Shown one piece after another: positions 10,613-20,515 of a stretch of DNA of 33,625 nt. Both the position numbers and the translations under genes were made by a program. Source of the stretch: Rhizophagus sp. LPA8_4_AMF (taxonomy: Eukaryota > Glomeromycota > Glomeromycetes > Glomerales > Glomeraceae); contig JADRCO010000447.1 in assembly GCA_021464525.1 (NCBI GenBank), positions 1-33,625 on the forward strand, in the 5' to 3' direction. Below the pieces are notes generated by a model. The model made no database searches and was not told the origin of the DNA. It worked only from the letters and a program-made list of their open reading frames with translations. The stretch's first letter is position 1; every line of letters starts with the position of its first letter.

Positions 10613-13600
10613 ATGAAAGCTTTGCCAGCTTTGTCTAATTTAGCAATAACGACGCGTCATTCCGCAATAATATCCTGTCAAAAATATTTAGTTTCACTAT
10701 ATACTTTTAAAAAGAGGTTAATATGTGCAAGTTCGATAACTGAAGAAAACCCAAAACATCAAAGTAAGAACTTATTTTCGAAATGATGTATAATGCTTCC
10801 ATATTATTTCATATAATTTTATTTTATAACAATTTGTAGAAAGAATTAATGAAGTTGGAGTAGAAATGCTGCCAAATTGGCTTCATAATGAAGTTTTCCC
10901 TTATTCTTGTCAACATCCTGATCAAAAAAAAATTACTATTGCGAAGGAACATTTGAAACAACAAGGTCTAATTGGAAAGGAAACGGAAAAAGTTCCTGAT
11001 GTTCCTGAATTCAAAATACCAAAATTATGCGGAGATTCTATTGCAAAACACTTCTGGAATATTGGAGAAAGTCAAGCAAAGAAATATAGAGAGTTAGCAG
11101 AAGGGTTCGCTGAGTCAGACCTTTTAGATATGCCTTTAAAAGAAGATTGGTTAATTGAACCTGGTTGGACCCGTTATGAAAATGATAAAAAACCCGAATC
11201 GGTAGAATTTCCGAATGAGCAATTATTATGTTTTGATGTCGAAGCGTTATTAAGTAAAAGTGATTATGGCCTTATTGCATGCGCCGCATCTCCATCCGCT
11301 TGGTATACCTGGATATCCCCGCATTTACTTAAAATTAAAAAGGACTTCGAAAACAATGAGAAAATCGCTTCTGAAAAGATTAAGACAGACAAAGTTTTAG
11401 AAAAAGAATATGATGTAGATAATAATGAGATTAGCAATTTAATACCTATGGGGCAAATGATCAAAGACCGAATAATAGTCGGTCATAATATTTCGTTTGA
11501 TCGTGCAAGAATCAAGGAAGAATATAATTATAACAGATCTGATAATAAATTTATAGATACACTGGCTTTACACGTTACCATTAGTGGATTATGTGCACGA
11601 CAGCGTTCAACTTGGATTAAATATGATAAGGCTTTAGAAGAAAGCGATACAAGTTATCTTGATAATAAAAAAGCTTTTCAGTCAATATACGATGTTAGTT
11701 CAACAAACAATCTTTGTAATGTTTACAAATTATATTGCGAAGGCGAAATAGACAAATCGACCAGGAAAGAATTCTTTATTAATGGAACTTTAGAAGATAT
11801 AATAATCGAAAAAAATTTACGCCATTTGATTACCTATTGTGCAAGTGATGTTCTAGCAACGTTTCAAGTTTTCAAAAAAGTGTTACCGCGGTTTTTACAA
11901 GTATGTCCACATCCTGCATCATTTGCAGGTATGCTAGAAATGGGGAATATGTTTTTAACCACATCCAAAGATTGGGACAAATATTTACAAACTGCTGAAG
12001 AAGTCTATCAAAAACAACGTGACGCAATTGAAATAAGATTGGAACAACTCGCTGATAAAGCTGTTCAAAATGCTAAATTAAATCCTGAGTTGATAAAGGA
12101 TGATCATTGGTTAAAACAATTAGACTGGACATATCCTTCACGCGTGAAAAAACTTCCAGATCTCCCAATGTGGTATCGTGACATTTATTGTAATAAGAAA
12201 CGCAAGGTTAAAGTTACTACTAAATCTCTTATTGCGCCTTTATTATTGAGATTAAAATGGCATGATTTTCCAATATATTATTCGAGAAAATATGGATGGA
12301 TGTATCGAGTACCTATAGACGCTGATTATCAAACAAATGTGAAAGCATGTGAATTTAATGACGAAGTAAAAGATTCTAAAGCTCAACTTAATGAGAAAGA
12401 GCAGAGGCCTTCAAAAAGAAACAAATCGAATACGAAATCAAAGTCATTAAATAATAATGTAGAACTATTTGCTAATGATAAAGATGGTATATACTATCGT
12501 ATTCCACATAAAGACGGTGAGGAGGCACGTTGTGGATCACCTCTTGCGAAACATTATATTACCTCATTTGAAAAAGGTGTTTTAAGTTCCGAACATGAAG
12601 TAGCGAAAGATGCTCTTCAGATGAATGCAGCTTGTTCTTATTGGATAAGTTCTCGAGATAGAATAAGGAGCCAGATGGTCGTATATGATGATCATCCCGA
12701 AATTACGGATATGGGATTTGATAAAACTGATGATAAGACCATTGGAATGATTATACCACAGACCGTAACAATGGGGACTGTAACTCGTCGTGCTGTCGAA
12801 AAAACGTGGATGACAGCCAGTAACGTGAAGAAAAATAGGATAGGATCAGAGCTTAAAGCAATCATTCAAGCTCCTGAGGGGTATAAATTTGTTGGAGCTG
12901 ATGTTGATTCTGAAGAGTTATGGATAGCAAGTTTGATAGGAGATTCGCAATTTGGATTTCACGGTGCAACTGCAATGGGTTGGATGACACTACAAGGCAA
13001 TAAATCTGCTGGCACAGACCTTCATTCCAGAACCGCAAATATTTTGAACATTTCTCGTTCAGATGCAAAAGTATTTAATTATGGACGAATCTATGGAGCT
13101 GGGCTGAAATTTGCGGTTCAATTATTGAAACAATTTAATGAGACAATAAAAGATTCTGTAGCTTCAGAGCGTGCAACCGCGTTATATTCCCGTACGAAAG
13201 GTAAAAAGTATACTAGAAAATATCCCGCTTTTTGGCATGGCGGTAGTGAAAGTTATATGTTTAACAGCCTGGAAGAGATTGCGACAAACTGGGATCCTAA
13301 AACACCAGTATTAAAATGTGGTATAACTGACGCATTAAAAGAAAATGTTGTTAATAAAAATTATATGACATCTCGAATAAATTGGGTTGTTCAATCATCT
13401 GGAGTTGATTATCTCCATTTACTATTAGTTTCCATGCAATATTTAATGACAAAATATAATATAAATGGAAGATTCATGTTATCCGTTCATGACGAAGTTA
13501 GGTTCCTTGTTAAAGAAGAAGACAGTTATCGAGCAGCTTTAGCTCTTCAGATAAGTAATTTTTGGACTCGTGCTATGTTCAGTTATATGTTGGGAATAAA

Positions 13601-14092
13601 TGATCTACCTCTGGTAAGTAAAATAATAATTGTAGAAAGTTAATGGTTTAATAGTTTTAAGGTTTGATGTGTCCTTTTTTTTAGTCTATCGCATTCTTTT
13701 CAGCGGTTGAAATCGATCATGTTCTGCGTAAAGAAGCTGAAATGAAGTGTAAAACAATTTCTTATGATGCCGAAATCAAAGAGGGGAAAAGTTTAACTAT
13801 CCAGGAACTTATTGAGCTTAATACCCAGCTGGATAAAGAAGTCAATAAGGATAATGAAGATTATAATACGAAAGAGCTTGATAATTCTTTGGAATTATTG
13901 ATTCCGTATAATAATAATAAAAGCGAAGAATATTTAGAAATTCAAAGTTTATCAACTGAAGAGGAAGTGGAGGCTTTAATGTCTAGGAACTCTACCAAAA
14001 ATACGAGGCCTTACCAAAATTACAATAGACGGTATCATTTTGGAAATAGTAAGCTACATAATAGAAATTTAATTTATGAAGAAGTGACATAG
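10613..14092 (+). CDS. mip1: mitochondrial DNA polymerase gamma (family A)
   Basis: Three exons: 10613-10763, 10840-13613 and 13685-14092, giving 1110 aa. The first exon encodes a basic, Ser/Thr-rich presequence (MKALPALSNLAITTRHSA) suited to mitochondrial import. The 3'-5' proofreading exonuclease has motif I CFDVEAL (Asp183), motif II VGHNISFDRARI (Asp271) and motif III YCASDVLATF (Asp387). The polymerase domain has motif A GADVDSEELWIASLIG (Asp738), motif B SDAKVFNYGRIYGAG and motif C LSVHDEVRFL (Asp935); all catalytic residues are intact. It replicates and repairs mitochondrial DNA. The join of exons 2 and 3 restores NDLPLSIAFFSAVEIDHVL, as in the family. The last 110 residues are a low-complexity acidic then basic extension, comparable in position to the fungal-specific C-terminal extension of yeast Mip1. 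The gene converges on SMG8 with 167 bp between stop codons. Confidence 0.96.
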
Positions 14093-14259
14093 TAATAAAC
14101 ATTTATCATCATCATCGTCATCAGTATATTACTATGATCTATACTTTTTTTTAGTATATTTCGTGTTAACATTATTATCTGTTTCATAATCTATCTTACA
14201 GATTTTAAAATGAAAAAAAAAAATTATTTTAGATAAACAAATTTCTAAAATATGATTAC

Positions 14260-16786
14260 TCATCCGAGATTAAAGCAAATAAATACACTTACTCCAGACA
14301 CATAATCATGACTTTTTATATGCCCGTCTTTCTCACTTTTTTGTCTTCCATTTTCCCAAATGTTTTGGCATTCGATCCTTAATTTTTGAGCAAAATCCTG
14401 AACACATGGACCACGTGTAGATGATATGAAAACCCGCATGGCATGTTCTAGCTTTTATAATAAAAATACATCGTATCCGTTCTTATTTTGACGAAAAAAA
14501 GTAACAAATCATTATTTACCTTCATTTCATGATATTGTTTAGTGTAGTAAGCAGGAGATTCTAATAAATAGATGCCGATAGCCTTTCTCAAAGCCTGAGC
14601 ACAATGTCTGTGAATCGATATAGTCGTTAGGGAAATTGTAAATATTAATTTGATTTCAAGATTTGGTACTTACCCAGCTGAAAATCGATTATTCACTTGC
14701 AAACAGTCTTTCAAACGTCTCTGTAAAATATCATCAACAGCACTAAAACTTTTTCGTTCTTTTCGATCTAAAATTTCTTTTCCTAGTTGCCCAAATAATA
14801 GCTCTTGTAAAGCTATACATCCGGACATCCATTGGTTGACATCAGGGAGCTATTAAAAATAATTTTCGTAAATATAAAAACATTGCGTTATTTAATTAAT
14901 AAATATATACACACCTCACTTGATGGCATCCCGCGCTTAACAAAACTTCTCGGGTAACCAGTAGCAGACCATTTAATCCAACCATGTGCGAATTCTCTCA
15001 ATAATTTAATTTCAAAATGTTCTGCACCTCGAGACTCTAACTTTCTTCTTCTTAATAAAGAATCAATATCAACTTGGTTCTCTTGACAACTTTTAGCTTT
15101 AGACATTAGAGTAATGGTTGAATCAAATGATAATAAATTGCCTGTAGATCCACGTGTAATTAAATGCACAAAAAATTGAGAGGAAGGCGGAGGAAGAGTA
15201 AATAATTGACGACTAAAAGTATATAATGATATGTAATTAATGCACTTCTAATAGAATATTTAATACATTATAATGAATAACATACCCGTCGAAAGGTGCA
15301 TGTATATCACTAGTTTGCATGAGGTGACACGCACGAAACAAGAAGCGGATACGAGCTTGTAAAGCTTCTTTAATTCTTTTAATACTGCCCGAAGGTGCCT
15401 ATATACAATCAAAGTTAAATGAATATAGTGACTTAAATATCCTAAAATTAACTAACTATAAGTATGCTTATTACCTTGTCATGATTAGAGTCTGTTTTGT
15501 GTCCATCAATTGAAGAAACAGACAATTGTACCTATCATAGAAATAATAAATATAAAATAAATTTATATATAAATAAAATAAATAATTTCTGATGAATAAA
15601 ATATTTAAGATTACATCTTGGAACAAAAAGAGAAGGAAAGGGACACAACGTCCAGGTGCTGTTACTCCACCCTGCGCTGTCCATGCTCTTCCGCTGTATC
15701 CGCCAATAGAATATGATCCATAAGGAGATGGTATTCCAAAACTCTGCCAGCATAAATTCATGAAATTCGTTGCGTGAGGTAAAATATGTTTTTTGACAGA
15801 GTACATTGTTCTGAGAAGAGTAATCATATTTCCATCTAGTTTGGATATTGGTTGTGTTAACTAAAGATTATACATGATGTAAATAATTAGAAAATCAAAT
15901 AATCACAAAAGAATACTTTTCAAGTATAAATGAAAGACTTTACAACCAATACGACATGAGACAGCATGAACATAAACACGAGCATTCGTAAATAAATGTG
16001 TTCGTGTTTCCATATCCAATCTTGAAAATCTTGCTTTGTAATTACGAACAAACAAATTCTAATTAATATCATGTTATAATAACAATTTACACGCCAAAAA
16101 ACTTACCTCATTCTCAATTGTTAACTGGGAACTTCCCCAAAGTTGTAACAAAGTCTCGCTCTCCTTAACTGAATCGATAAGTAAATACACAATATTTTTC
16201 GTCGCATCGCAATACATCCATAGACCACACTAAAAATTAATAAAAGATTAAATTACAAATAAAATTTGATAAATCAAATTATTACAACCAAATTAGACAT
16301 CCTTACATTGTTTCCGTTTGATATCAGTAAAATTGCTCCTTTCGGTCGATTATGATTAACTTTTTCATTAGATATCTAATGATGGAATAGGTGGATTGCA
16401 ATGCCTTTTTTTAACATTGTGTCATCATTGATAATAGTCAAAACTATGATTTATACCTGCCCAAACACATTTTTTTCTACGATAGCATTTGCTATAGAAT
16501 GAAGATTTGTCGTTGTTTCAGACTGAGAAAATCCAATAAAAGAAACAATAGAAATTGGTACAGATTCTTGAAGTTTAAAGTCTTTAATAATATCTTTATG
16601 ATAAATTACGTTAGTTTGAGCTTTTTTAAACAATTTTGTAGAGAATGCCGAAATACCTTCGAATTTATTTTTTAACGTAAAAAAGCTTTGGTCTACTTCC
16701 GAAACTGTTTGTTCTTTCGGAGAGATACTTGAAGTATTTGTATTTTCCGCGACAATGTCTTCAGTTAAAATAATTTGTTCTTCCAT
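14260..16786 (-). CDS. smg8: SMG8-like subunit of the SMG1 nonsense-mediated decay complex, C-terminally short
   Basis: Eleven exons on the minus strand: 16457-16786, 16307-16375, 16107-16229, 15944-16033, 15615-15860, 15475-15531, 15286-15398, 14915-15212, 14674-14849, 14520-14607 and 14260-14451, giving 593 aa. SMG8 pairs with SMG9 and restrains the SMG1 kinase that phosphorylates Upf1. Family-like segments are ISIVSFIGFSQS (N-terminal G-like fold), DFQDWIWKHEHIYLRML with HVVLVLTQP, the APGRCVPFLLFLFQD stretch, GRQLFTLPPPSSQFFVHLI, and a C-terminal block AMRVFISSTRGPCVQDFAQK with IECQNIWENGRQ. That last block corresponds to the middle of animal SMG8, after which roughly 300-400 more residues are expected. 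Here the frame runs through a GTAAGT donor-like site into a stop after about 11 residues. Exon 4 uses an AAAG acceptor chosen because only that frame keeps homology. Confidence 0.8.
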
Positions 16787-16851
16787 GTGAAGTTTATACA
16801 GAAGCGCGGTTTAAACCAAATACAATATTATTAATAAAATCTCTAATGTTG

Positions 16852-17200
16852 CTATTTGTTTTACTGATTGTATTTTTAGCAATCTTAAGTATCTGATTTT
16901 TAATGACAAAGAAATTGAATCATCATCATCACATCATTGTCGATGATTTGATATTCTTTGTCAAGTCCCATTTTCGCATGTTTGAGTCACCAATTTTTTT
17001 TTTGAAAAATAATAGTTCTCTAGTTCTTATTTGTCTCATTCGTCCCGAGTACCATAATCTTAAATTGTCTACTAAAATACAGTTTGTTAACAATACAATA
17101 TACTATTTATTTTACTGACTTTATTTTTAGTTATTTTTAACAATAGTAAAAAGTAATATTGAAAAGTATAAATAAGTCCTGTTTTTGCATGTTTGAGTCA
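16852..17200. repeat. imperfect direct repeat at the left edge of the IS607 element
   Basis: Two blocks occur twice in the same order. Block A is at 16852-16879 and 17103-17130 (28 bp, three mismatches, around TTTTACTGAYT and TATTTTTAG). Block B is at about 16963-16989 and 17174-17200 (27 bp, core GCATGTTTGAGTCA). The second copy of block B abuts the recombinase start codon at 17201. The spacing between A and B differs between copies, so one copy has gained or lost DNA. This may be a duplicated left end of the element. The 71-codon frame at 16903-17118 overlaps it and has no recognisable family. Confidence 0.6.
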
Positions 17201-17779
17201 ATGAAAAAGTACTGAGGAGCACAAGAAATCTGGAAAACATACGAGATCTCATCTGAAACATTGAGAAGGTGGAACAACCAAGGAAAGATATCAAGCATCA
17301 GAACACCAGGTGGTAACAGATTGTATTCTGTAGCGGATGTGGAGAAGATATTTGGAAATCAAGAAAGGATAAATGAAAAGAAAAAGATCTGTTACGCAAG
17401 GGTCAGTTCAGAGAAGCAGAAAGAAGACCTTGATAGGCAATGTGAGCACCTCAGGTAGAAGTGTCCAGATTACGAACTCATCAAGGACATCAGATCAGGA
17501 CTCAACTGGAAACGTAAGGGTTTCACATCCATTTTGGAACAATCATACCAAGAAGTTATTGAGGAAGTTGTAGTTACCTGCAAGAACTAGTTCTGCCGCT
17601 TCGCTTTTGAACTTGTTGAATGGATCTTTGTTAAACATGATACAAAGATTGTGGTACTCAGTTTAAATGTCAACATTGATGATACCGAATCTGGTAAGCT
17701 TGCCGAGGACTTATTATTGATTGTTACTATCTTTATAGCAAGACACAACGGGCTCAGATCAGCCAAGAATCAAAAATGA
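17201..17779 (+). pseudogene. IS607 serine recombinase (TnpA) pseudogene
   Basis: From ATG 17201 a single frame of 193 codons runs to the TGA at 17777-17779 without a frameshift, the usual length of IS607 TnpA. It has internal stops at codon 5 (17213), codon 86 (17456) and codon 130 (17588). The N-terminal MerR-like helix-turn-helix reads SSETLRRWNNQGKISSIRTP with GGNRLYSVADVEKIF. The serine-recombinase catalytic segment is ICYARVSSEKQKEDLDRQ, where the Ser after YARV is the expected nucleophile. Further family motifs are YELIKDIRSGLNWKRKGF, FELVEW, TKIVVL and AEDLLLIVTIFIARHNGLR. The enzyme would cut and rejoin DNA at both element ends. The few, isolated stops suggest fairly recent loss of function. 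Confidence 0.88.
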
Positions 17780-17780
17780 T

Positions 17781-19306
17781 GAAGAGAAATTGAAAACACG
17801 AAAGATATGGATTTACCTAATGCCAAAAAAAGAGAAAAGCTAAGAAAGTGGATGGAAACCATAAGGTGAACGTACAATAAAGTTCTTGAAATGGTGCAAA
17901 ATAACGGGATCACTGACATGAGCATCATATAAAAGCACTACCTGAATGGTGAGTGCTTTACAACTAAAGAATTTTTATGGGTAAAAGAAACTCTTACATC
18001 AGAAAATTTAAAAAGCATTGAACAGCACATTGATTTGGGTTGGATAGGTTGAATAACACTTTTTGAAATAGAACAGCATTAAATTAGTAAAAAAATGTAT
18101 AGAACAGCACTTGTAATACAAAATTTGTGTAACTAGTATTTCCTTTTTTGGAAGTTCGTAAAATTGATTTTTTCCATTTTTAGTAAGAAGAAAAATTTCC
18201 TTTTTTGGATTTATGTAACATTTAACCTAAAAATAGCAAAGATCTATAGAATCAAATGCTGTTCAACCTCAAAAAGTGCTGTTCAACCTACCCAACACAA
18301 AACAACCTAAATTAATATAGCTGTTCAGCATTTTTTAAATTTAATGATATAGAGAGGTATGTTCGTATACGATCTGATAATTGATGAGTGTATACAAAAC
18401 AAATGAAGTTGCATGGAAATAATTTTTGAATGAAGTACCAATCGAAGAAGGATCAAATACAAACATTTTGATTCTTGCCAGGGATTGGAATAGGAACAGA
18501 GGACAATATACATTCCTAAAGAATATCATCACCTTAGAATGACCACCAAAGATCAATAACATGGTAAACATAACTATGAATCGCCTGGGACATTTTTACT
18601 TGTGTGTTTCTGCTCCTTTGAATATTATTGACAACTAAGATGATATTTGTGGAAAGGTAATCTTGCTAGATCCAGAAGTTCACACGTTTATGAGCAGTTA
18701 TGATCCTATTGGTCAATTAATTGAGTGGGGTAATGGTGATATTAACAAAGTATTCAAATTGTCCAAGAAATATGACAAATTACAGAGTGACAAGAATCTT
18801 GCTTTGGGCAGAACAAACAAGAGAAAGAGATTTTGATTGAAAAAAAGATGCTACAAATCATACAACGAATCCATAATTTAATAGATGAGTGCCATCACCA
18901 GCTGGTCCAATGGTTATATCAGAATTACGAGATCATTTTGCTACCTAGATTTGAAACTTCACAAATGGTACTCAAGAATAAAAGAAAGATCCGATCAAGG
19001 ACAGCCCACGTAATGTTAACCTGGTCATATTTTGGATTTCAAATTTTTCTTTTGCATAAGATAAGAGAGTACAAGTATTGCAAGGTTATTGAATGTACAG
19101 AGGAATACACTTCTAAGATATGTGGGCATTCAGTGCATACAAATTAATGACAAACTGGATGGTTCAAAGACTTTTCAGTGTGATTTGTGCAAGGTGGAGA
19201 TGGATCAGGATGCAAATGGGACAAGAAACATCTTACTCAAATATTTTAACATAGGGCCAGGTTTTGGCCTGACTTTGGAACTTGAACCTATATGGAATAC
19301 AATATG
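17781..19306 (+). pseudogene. Fanzor/TnpB-type RNA-guided nuclease pseudogene, split by a MITE
   Basis: The N-terminal part (about 17790-18003) reads KTRKIWIYLMPKKEK, LRKWMETIR and TYNKVLEMVQNNG, the usual start of IS607-linked TnpB/Fanzor proteins. A MITE occupies 18004-18344. The remainder (about 18345-19306) holds RuvC-I LLDPEVHTFMSSYDPIGQLI (Asp codon 18669), the bridging GNGDINKVFKLSKKYDKLQS, RuvC-II ILLPRFETSQM (Glu codon 18953) with KIRSRTAHVMLTWSYFGF, and RuvC-III with a zinc ribbon, FQCDLCKVEMDQDANGTRN (Asp codons 19203 and 19209). The first zinc-ribbon knuckle reads TSKICGHSVHTN and lacks one expected Cys. At least two frame changes and several stops divide these blocks, so no active protein is expected. 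All three catalytic acidic positions persist. Confidence 0.86.
18004..18344. mobile_element. hAT-like MITE inserted in the Fanzor gene (8-bp target duplication)
   Basis: A non-coding insertion of about 325 bp (18012-18336) is flanked by AAATTTAA at 18004-18011 and 18337-18344, an 8-bp direct repeat as hAT elements make. The ends are imperfect inverted repeats: CATTGAACAGC on the left and GCTGTTCAGCATT on the right, with further matching of GGTTGNATAGGTTGAA-type sequence inward. The motif GAACAGCA recurs near both ends in opposite orientation (for example TAGAACAGCATT, TAGAACAGCACT, and AATGCTGTTCAACC, AGTGCTGTTCAACC), typical of subterminal transposase sites. It has no coding capacity and would depend on an autonomous hAT elsewhere. 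Confidence 0.75.
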
Positions 19307-19546
19307 ACTAACCCTGTTTATTCATATTGGATTCAATTTCAAGGGTAAAACAAAAAAGGTGAAATTTATAATTTTGTATCACATGACATATAAGCATTAA
19401 TTTTATAAATGTATAGATTTAGTACAAGATAAGCTACTACTACTCATAGATTCCGTTTCGAGCATACAGTATAAAACATTAAAATCATAATTAATTGTCT
19501 TCTATCTTGACTACAATATACCATGATAATAATAATGAGGTTGTTA
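19307..19546. other. 3' flank of the Fanzor gene and 3' side of the eL21 gene
   Basis: No coding sequence is seen. In TnpB and Fanzor elements the guide RNA is normally encoded from the end of the nuclease gene into the right end of the element, so the part from about 19170 to 19400 is where such an RNA would be expected. No boundary motif or stable fold is obvious by eye. The last bases before 19547 are the 3' untranslated side of eL21 on the minus strand. Confidence 0.35.
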
Positions 19547-20175
19547 TCAGACAAGAGTTTCATATGGGATTGGAGTGATTGTGGTCGGCATATTCTTTTT
19601 AGTAGAGACAAAATGAGATTTTCGAGGACCTTCGGGTTGTCTTTTAAGATTAACCTTTTCTACATTCATAAAATTTTAAATGTTAAAAAAAACTAGATTT
19701 AGATGAGAATCTTTTGTAATTTTTCCTACCTCCTTTAGCTCTAGCTTCTTTCTTTTTGATCGCATTTTCCTTAACACGTCGCAAGAAATCATCTCTGCAT
19801 TTCGAATGCTTAATATGCTCAATTCTAACATTAACACGCTTTTCAATATAACGGTTGCCAACACGTTTGTTAATTATTACACCAACAGCAGATTTTGTTA
19901 CATTGTAAATGATCCCGGTGCGACTGTTTAAATAAATAAAAATCAGCATTTTTTATTCAAAATTGTATATAAAAAAGATGATAACCCAAATTATATTACC
20001 CATGATAAAATTTGTGGGGCATACCCTTTTGGACAGCGCCGTTGGCTTTAATATCAACAATATCGCCAACTTTATACGTTTTAAGGTAGGTTGAAAGCCT
20101 AATAGATCCCGTCTCGCGGAATTTACGAGAAAACATATAGCGCGTACGGGCGCGGATACCATAAGAGTGCGGCAT
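19547..20175 (-). CDS. rpl21: 60S ribosomal protein eL21
   Basis: Three exons on the minus strand: 20000-20175, 19730-19923 and 19547-19659, giving 160 aa, exactly the usual eL21 length. The protein starts [19 protein letters not shown] and continues through [60 protein letters not shown] and [15 protein letters not shown], and ends [15 protein letters not shown] ... [13 protein letters not shown]. All are canonical. The last exon is needed: reading through the second intron would replace the conserved C-terminus by an unrelated tail. The gene is divergent from uS4, and the two probably share a promoter. Confidence 0.96.
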
Positions 20176-20515
20176 TTTTAATTCTATCGAGTAATAATTA
20201 ATCGATATAAATAAATTATTAATATCAGTAACTGTCAAATTTTGTCTATCTTTTGAAAGTAATTAAATCGATAATTAACCTTACTATTTGGGTCAAAGAG
20301 AAACTAGTTTCAACTAAAACTCAATGGTTGGTTTTTTTGTGAAAATAAGGATGAAAATAAATTTTTAACCAAAAAATTTTTACATCGTTACATTGTGATT
20401 GGGCGGATACACGTGACTTTAAAAAAATTTTTTTTTTAAAATAATTTTTTTGAAAATAAAGACATCCTCCTTTTTTCAGACGGGTGTATCCTAGATTCTT
20501 CAAAACTTATTAATA
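20176..20515. promoter_or_regulatory. bidirectional ribosomal protein promoter (eL21/uS4)
   Basis: This 340-bp region separates the start codons of two ribosomal protein genes. It contains a CACGTG E-box at 20410-20415, overlapping GGATACAC (20405-20412), whose exact reverse complement GTGTATCC lies at 20484-20491. Between them are A and T tracts (about 20421-20460), which favour nucleosome depletion. E-boxes and poly(dA:dT) tracts are common in fungal ribosomal protein promoters; the role of the GGATACAC pair is inferred. Confidence 0.5.

Larger units (their letters stand above)
17170..19310 (+). mobile_element. IS607-family transposon with Fanzor/TnpB, degraded
   Basis: The order is a MerR-HTH serine recombinase followed directly by a TnpB-like nuclease on the same strand, which is the standard IS607 layout. 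Such elements are known from bacteria, giant viruses, protists and fungi, where the nuclease is called Fanzor (Fanzor2 class for IS607-linked copies). IS607 transposons have no inverted repeats and leave little target duplication, so exact ends cannot be read here; the limits are those of the coding homology plus the adjoining left repeat. Both genes are broken. The element lies between the smg8 promoter side and the 3' end of the eL21 gene and does not disrupt either coding region. Confidence 0.85.

Noticed and set aside
16903-17118. 71-codon open frame upstream of the recombinase
   Set aside because: It overlaps the direct-repeat region, has no recognisable motif and shows composition like the noncoding flanks.
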